Positions 63,263 to 64,000 of a DNA stretch of 64,000 bases are shown piece after piece. The DNA comes from an uncultured Bacteroidales bacterium (GTDB taxonomy: Bacteria; Bacteroidota; Bacteroidia; Bacteroidales; F082), in contig ONFO01000001.1 of NCBI GenBank assembly GCA_900317155.1, positions 1 through 64,000 on the forward strand, given 5' to 3'. The position numbers and the translations under genes are program-made. The stretch's first letter is position 1, and every line of letters begins with the position of its first letter. The notes beneath the pieces were generated by a model, which was not told where the DNA came from, did not search any database, and worked only from the letters and a program-made list of their open reading frames with translations.

Positions 63263-63733
63263 ATGTCAAGAAACGAACAAGAGTTGAAAGGTGTTACGCT
63301 GTTGGGCAACCAAAATACCCAATACAATTATGACTATACGCCCGAGGTTTTGGAAGTGTTCGAAAACAAACATCCTGAGAACGAGTATCTTGTGACTTTG
63401 GATTGCCCCGAATTCACCTCGCTGTGCCCCAAAACGGGCCAACCCGACTTCGGACACCTTATTATAAATTACATTCCGCGCACGCTGATGGTGGAGAGCA
63501 AGAGTCTGAAACTCTATCTCTTCAGTTTCCGCAACCACGGCGATTTCCACGAGGATTGCGTCAACATCATCATGAAAGACTTGGTAAGGCTGATGGATCC
63601 CAAGTATTTGGAGGTTATCGGATTATTCAATCCGCGTGGTGGCATCTCCATCAAGCCGTTCGCCAACTATGGTGATGCCGAGCATCAAGACATGGTCAAA
63701 CAACGTTTAATGTCAGCATTCCACAACTCATGA
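63263..63733 (+). CDS. queF: NADPH-dependent 7-cyano-7-deazaguanine reductase
   Basis: A 156-residue enzyme that reduces preQ0 to preQ1 in queuosine biosynthesis. Seen: the catalytic Cys in [14 protein letters not shown], the Asp of that segment, the family QueF motif [20 protein letters not shown] and a C-terminal [16 protein letters not shown]. It has the short YkvM (unimodular) form. The frame opens at 63242 inside the promoter, so the ATG at 63263 is the start. It overlaps queC by 4 bases (ATGA). Confidence 0.95.
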   Translation: MSRNEQELKGVTLLGNQNTQYNYDYTPEVLEVFENKHPENEYLVTLDCPEFTSLCPKTGQPDFGHLIINYIPRTLMVESKSLKLYLFSFRNHGDFHEDCVNIIMKDLVRLMDPKYLEVIGLFNPRGGISIKPFANYGDAEHQDMVKQRLMSAFHNS

Positions 63734-64000
63734 AAGACGCGGTGATTATTATATCGGGAGGCATGGACTCCACCACGATGTTGTATGAATTCAAGGACGA
63801 AATCGCCTTGGCCATCACTTTCGACTATGGCTCGACCCAAAATGGCCGCGAGCGTGTGTGTGCCGTGACGCATTGCCAGCGTTTGGGCATCAAGCATATC
63901 ATTGTGCCTCTCGAATTCATGCACCGCTACTTCAAGAGTGCCCTGCTGATGACTGCTGACGACATTCCCGAAGGCAACTATGATGACGAGAACATGAAAT
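63730..64000 (+). CDS. queC: 7-cyano-7-deazaguanine synthase, N-terminal part
   Basis: The first 90 codons are in the window; the rest lies beyond base 64000. The start [20 protein letters not shown] contains the PP-loop SGGMDS of the ATP pyrophosphatase family, and [14 protein letters not shown] follows. QueC makes preQ0 from 7-carboxy-7-deazaguanine, ammonia and ATP, and its product is the substrate of QueF. The ATG overlaps the queF stop, so the two are translated together. Confidence 0.92.
   Translation, partial: MKDAVIIISGGMDSTTMLYEFKDEIALAITFDYGSTQNGRERVCAVTHCQRLGIKHIIVPLEFMHRYFKSALLMTADDIPEGNYDDENMK

Overview
The window looks like a chromosomal segment of an uncultured member of the Bacteroidetes, most likely order Bacteroidales. 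The reasons are: the promoters repeatedly match the Bacteroidetes -7 element TAnnTTTG, often about 15-60 bases before a start codon; few genes have a Shine-Dalgarno sequence; two large secreted cysteine proteases end in a type IX secretion (T9SS) sorting domain; and families typical of the phylum are present (DUF4249 lipoproteins, DUF5683, the PUR-like DUF3276, TamL lipoprotein Omp85, a DUF5684-signal peptidase fusion). No tRNA, CRISPR array, prophage or transposase gene was seen.

Layout. 1-126: end of an rRNA operon (5S 3' part) and its terminator. 144-15252: a long minus-strand housekeeping block with a RecD-like helicase, a TamL-like outer membrane protein, folC, exbB-exbD-tonB, lolA, ftsK, signal peptidase, dapB, DUF5683, parB and parA. 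15436-21830: a PUR-like protein (minus), then a plus-strand set with a DEDD exonuclease, a fumarylacetoacetase-fold hydrolase, a tricorn-type protease and a transglutaminase-like protein. 21837-25522: a GH20 hexosaminidase and a lipoprotein (minus). 25590-30728: a LexA-like XRE/S24 repressor divergent from dinB and a short dnaE, i.e. a probable damage-inducible mutagenesis cassette. 30823-35039: a TonB-dependent receptor with two DUF4249 lipoproteins. 35114-43050: two gingipain-like C25 proteases (minus) with a TerB/DnaJ protein between them. 43199-46837: S41 protease, GrpB, TsaC and a family 2 glycosyltransferase (minus). 46902-55896 is the most accessory-looking part: a DUF5131 protein, an AAA/DUF4143 ATPase behind three evenly spaced palindromes, a broken small gene, a WG-repeat lipoprotein, a VWA-like membrane protein, a SlyD-like isomerase, a second AAA/DUF4143 ATPase flanked on both sides by near-identical 49-base palindromes, a structured non-coding RNA candidate and a small secreted protein. 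55953-64000: valS (minus), then a voltage-gated-like K+ channel, two POT peptide transporters, queF and the start of queC.

How the genes work together. The tonB/exbB/exbD block would energise TonB-dependent receptors such as the one at 30823. LolA, TamL and signal peptidase serve envelope biogenesis, and the T9SS proteases, tricorn protease and two POT carriers fit a lifestyle of degrading protein and importing peptides. FtsK, ParA and ParB handle chromosome segregation. queF-queC form a translationally coupled queuosine operon. The features most worth following up are the two palindrome-associated ATPase loci, the rod-shaped RNA at about 55047-55375, and the families of intergenic palindromic repeats (20692, 27713, 46018, 53387). 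All functional calls come from reading motifs; no database search was run.
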